A DNA stretch of 64,000 nt from NCBI RefSeq assembly GCF_036711975.1, contig NC_091972.1, forward strand, positions 2,981,001-3,045,000, written 5' to 3'. The first letter of the stretch is position 1, and each line of letters starts with the position of its first letter. The translations under genes and the position numbers were made by a program. The stretch is from Onthophagus taurus (lineage: Eukaryota > Arthropoda > Insecta > Coleoptera > Scarabaeidae). Of the stretch, positions 61,918-64,000 are shown one piece after another. Below the pieces are notes generated by a model. It was not told the origin of the DNA, did no database searches, and saw only the letters and a list, made by a program, of their open reading frames with translations.

Positions 61918-64000
61918 CAGGGCCGGCGCGAGGCTTTTTTACGCCCTAGGCCAAACTGTCCTATCACGCCCTTTGATTTGTACAATATACAGCACAGAAT
62001 ACAGAATCATTTTCTATGTAGTCCAATTTAATGAACTAATAGCATAAATGAATAGGTAAAATATGAATAGGAAAAAAAATTTAAAAACTTTATAAAGAAT
62101 AACATTGTCTAATATTTTATTAATACTAAAACATAATCGTATCGTTACTTCCAACAATATTAACATTTACGTCATAACATTGTAGATGCCGCACATTTCC
62201 CTTTGAAGGCAGGCCACAATATTAAAATGCTACTTTTCGTGCTTTCTCTTGTGCGAATAATGAAATTAATTCACAGAGGTCCAGATTGTAAGCCAGTTCT
62301 TGCTCTATTGATATTGTCGCTAATCCAAGTAATCTTTCTTCAGCCATCGTTAAGCGCAAGTAAGTTTTAATTAATTTCAATCTAGAAAAACTGCGCTCTC
62401 CACTTGCTACAGAAACAGGGAGAGTTAATAAAATCCTTAACGCGACGTAAATATTAGGAACGCTATTCTGGAGATCATGCCTTAAAATGAAAAGAAGAAC
62501 TTCAGATGGGCCCATTACTTTTGGAAGTCTTCGAGACACACTTTGAAGTTCTCAGCATAAGTCTTCTCCATAAATGTCTTTACAGGAATTATGCGTTAAG
62601 GCACTTTCAAACTTTTTGCATTGCATAAGAATATCAGCTTCGTTTTTATCCTTTAAGTTAATAATATCGTAAAGAAACCCAAATAAAGCACAATACTCTT
62701 GCATTTGATTAAATCTTTCCTGTATTGCATTTACTGCATTATCTATAATCATATAATAGAATGATATTTTATAGTTTTGTTTGGGATCTTGTATTGATAC
62801 ACCTTCGGCTTCATAATCAAACTGTAACTTCCAGCTGTTTCGTACATACAAATATGTCTGCATTCTTATTTTGCAGTAATTTGCTTGTAATGTTGATTTC
62901 GAAAAGAATATTGTACCATACCATCTATTGTACTTATACCATTTGCAATTCCTTTTGCTTCTACGCGCATGATGTTTCCACTGTAACCTGCTGGATTTGG
63001 GTCATTATAAATATCCATAACGGCGTCATATATTTTCGAAATTTGAAATGGCAGCGGCTTCAACGCATCGATACGGCTTTCTCAACGTGTATCACTCAGG
63101 GGTTTGATAGTTAAATTTGTTGCATGTTTTTGAAGAATGTTTTGTAGAACCAGCGAAAAAAGTATAAATTTTTTGTACAATGTTAAAAAAAATTGTAGCC
63201 TCTAGGGAACAGCTCACAGCATCATTCACCACTAAATTCAAGGAATGGGCGTTGCATGGAACAAAGAATGCGCGTGGGTTTTTTTCAATGATTTTTCGTT
63301 GAACTCCATTTATTTTGCCCTTCATGTTGCTTCCGTTATCGTATCCTTGCCCTCGTAAGTTATCAATTTGTAATCCCATTTGTTCGAGTTCATCCACGAT
63401 TGTTTTTGATATAAAAGCACCTGTTGTTTCTTGTAGTGGCACAAACCCAAGAAAATGCTCCCGTATGACCACGTCAGGTTGTTGTGTTTCTTCATCCATT
63501 ACATCAACAAATCTTATTATAATTGTCATTTGTTCCGTATCACTGATATCAGGAGTACAATCCAATATGATTGAATAATATTTGGCTAATTTAGCACTAT
63601 TCAAAATTTTTGCTCTTATAGCTCGTGATAGCAGTTGTATAAGTTCATTCTGAATATCCTTGCCGAGATAATGAACAAATAATTTAGCATCTTTAACGTT
63701 TTGCAAATGTTCATTCATGACTGAATCGAATAATGCAAGATATTCAATAAATTTTAAATAGTTGCCGTTATTATGGTCATATAATTTATCCTTTGAACCG
63801 CGAAAGGCCAAGTTTTGTCCACCCAGAGTTCTCACCAAGGCTATTAAACGATGTAAAATTTGTTTCCAATAGCTCTCCTGTTGTTTAATTTTCTTTTGGT
63901 GCATGGCGTCAATGGTTTTATTTTCACGTAGGCGAACTTCTAATTCTCGCCAAACTTGACAATTGTCAATGTGATTTACATTGCGCTCATGGGAAGAGAG
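61918..64000 (-). mobile_element. hAT element with ZMYM1-like transposase, cut by the window edge
   Basis: The terminus CAGGGCCGGCGCGAGGCTTT is followed by TACGCCCTAGGC, a common end of insect hAT elements with DUF4371-type transposases. The minus strand encodes the transposase, with its stop near 62222. The preceding sequence ATTCTAGT could be the 8 bp target copy, but the far end lies outside the window. Confidence 0.85.
62222..63904 (-). pseudogene. DUF4371/hAT transposase (ZMYM1-like), frameshifted
   Basis: The N-terminal part (63904-63092) reads RGSKDKLYDHNNGNYLKFIE, YYSIILDCTPDISDTEQMTI, then GQGYDNGSNMKGKINGVQ and FFVPCNAHSLNLVVNDAV. These are the DUF4371 and RNase H-like blocks of ZMYM1/hAT transposases. 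It breaks near 63092, continues in 63063-62866, shifts frame into 62863-62552, meets an in-frame TGA near 62552, and ends with the dimerisation domain LLTLPVSVASGERSFSRLKL, then IKTYLRLTMAEERL. At least two shifts and one stop, so inactive. The N terminus continues past 63904. Confidence 0.85.

Noticed and set aside
62761..63578. Plus-strand open frames opposite the hAT transposase
   Set aside because: They are complements of the transposase frames and show no independent homology.

Overview
This is a eukaryotic, intron-rich, AT-rich window. It is almost certainly from an insect and plausibly a beetle (order inferred from the look of the genes and transposons, not proven). Five single-copy animal genes are readable from their exons. 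On the minus strand are the N-terminal exons of TMEM214 (1108-1715), the intronless chromosomal passenger subunit INCENP (2297-4258) and the CDC34-type ubiquitin-conjugating enzyme UBE2R (6877-19496, four exons). On the plus strand are MAIP1, the mitochondrial m-AAA protease-interacting protein (20241-21129, two exons), and the CREB co-activator CRTC/TORC (26109-59578, eleven or twelve exons).

UBE2R and MAIP1 are divergent, with 744 bp between start codons. CRTC fills more than half the window because its introns are loaded with repeats. The genes belong to unrelated housekeeping or signalling pathways: cytokinesis, ubiquitin transfer, the ER membrane, mitochondrial proteostasis and cAMP/energy signalling. 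Nothing suggests they are co-regulated beyond the shared divergent promoter.

Most of the remaining sequence is transposon-derived, and much of it can be resolved to the base by target-site duplications. UBE2R intron 2 holds a four-level nest: a mariner-like element (7463-14009) contains a LINE, which contains a CAGGGTG-ended foldback, which contains a small MITE. A hAT element (12223-13657, TSD GTTTAAAG) sits separately in the same mariner. CRTC intron 1 holds a CAGGRTG-ended mariner with a broken transposase (27884-30172), a piggyBac-like element with an internal 189-190 bp tandem array (31692-33948), and a roughly 191 bp palindromic satellite (36205-40890) split by two hAT elements. A second, inverted copy of the piggyBac-like element lies at 43441-44878. 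The last CRTC intron holds a 6 kb terminal-inverted-repeat element (53131-59116). Its body is a 288 bp dimeric satellite, itself interrupted by a 1.8 kb foldback whose empty site can be read from neighbouring units. A broken hAT transposase starts at 61918 and runs off the right edge.

The most notable points are: (i) two unrelated DNA-transposon families that each carry an internal satellite array; (ii) a dispersed CTAG-rich palindrome family that has received at least three, probably four, independent hAT insertions; (iii) many kilobase-scale hairpins inside transcribed introns; (iv) a candidate 45-residue membrane micropeptide gene (15314-15451) nested antisense in UBE2R intron 1, with a TATA box and a C-terminal dilysine signal; and (v) a cluster of AGATGGCGC (CTCF-like) cores between INCENP and UBE2R. 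No CRISPR array, rRNA gene or convincing tRNA gene was seen, and no clearly new enzymatic system was found.
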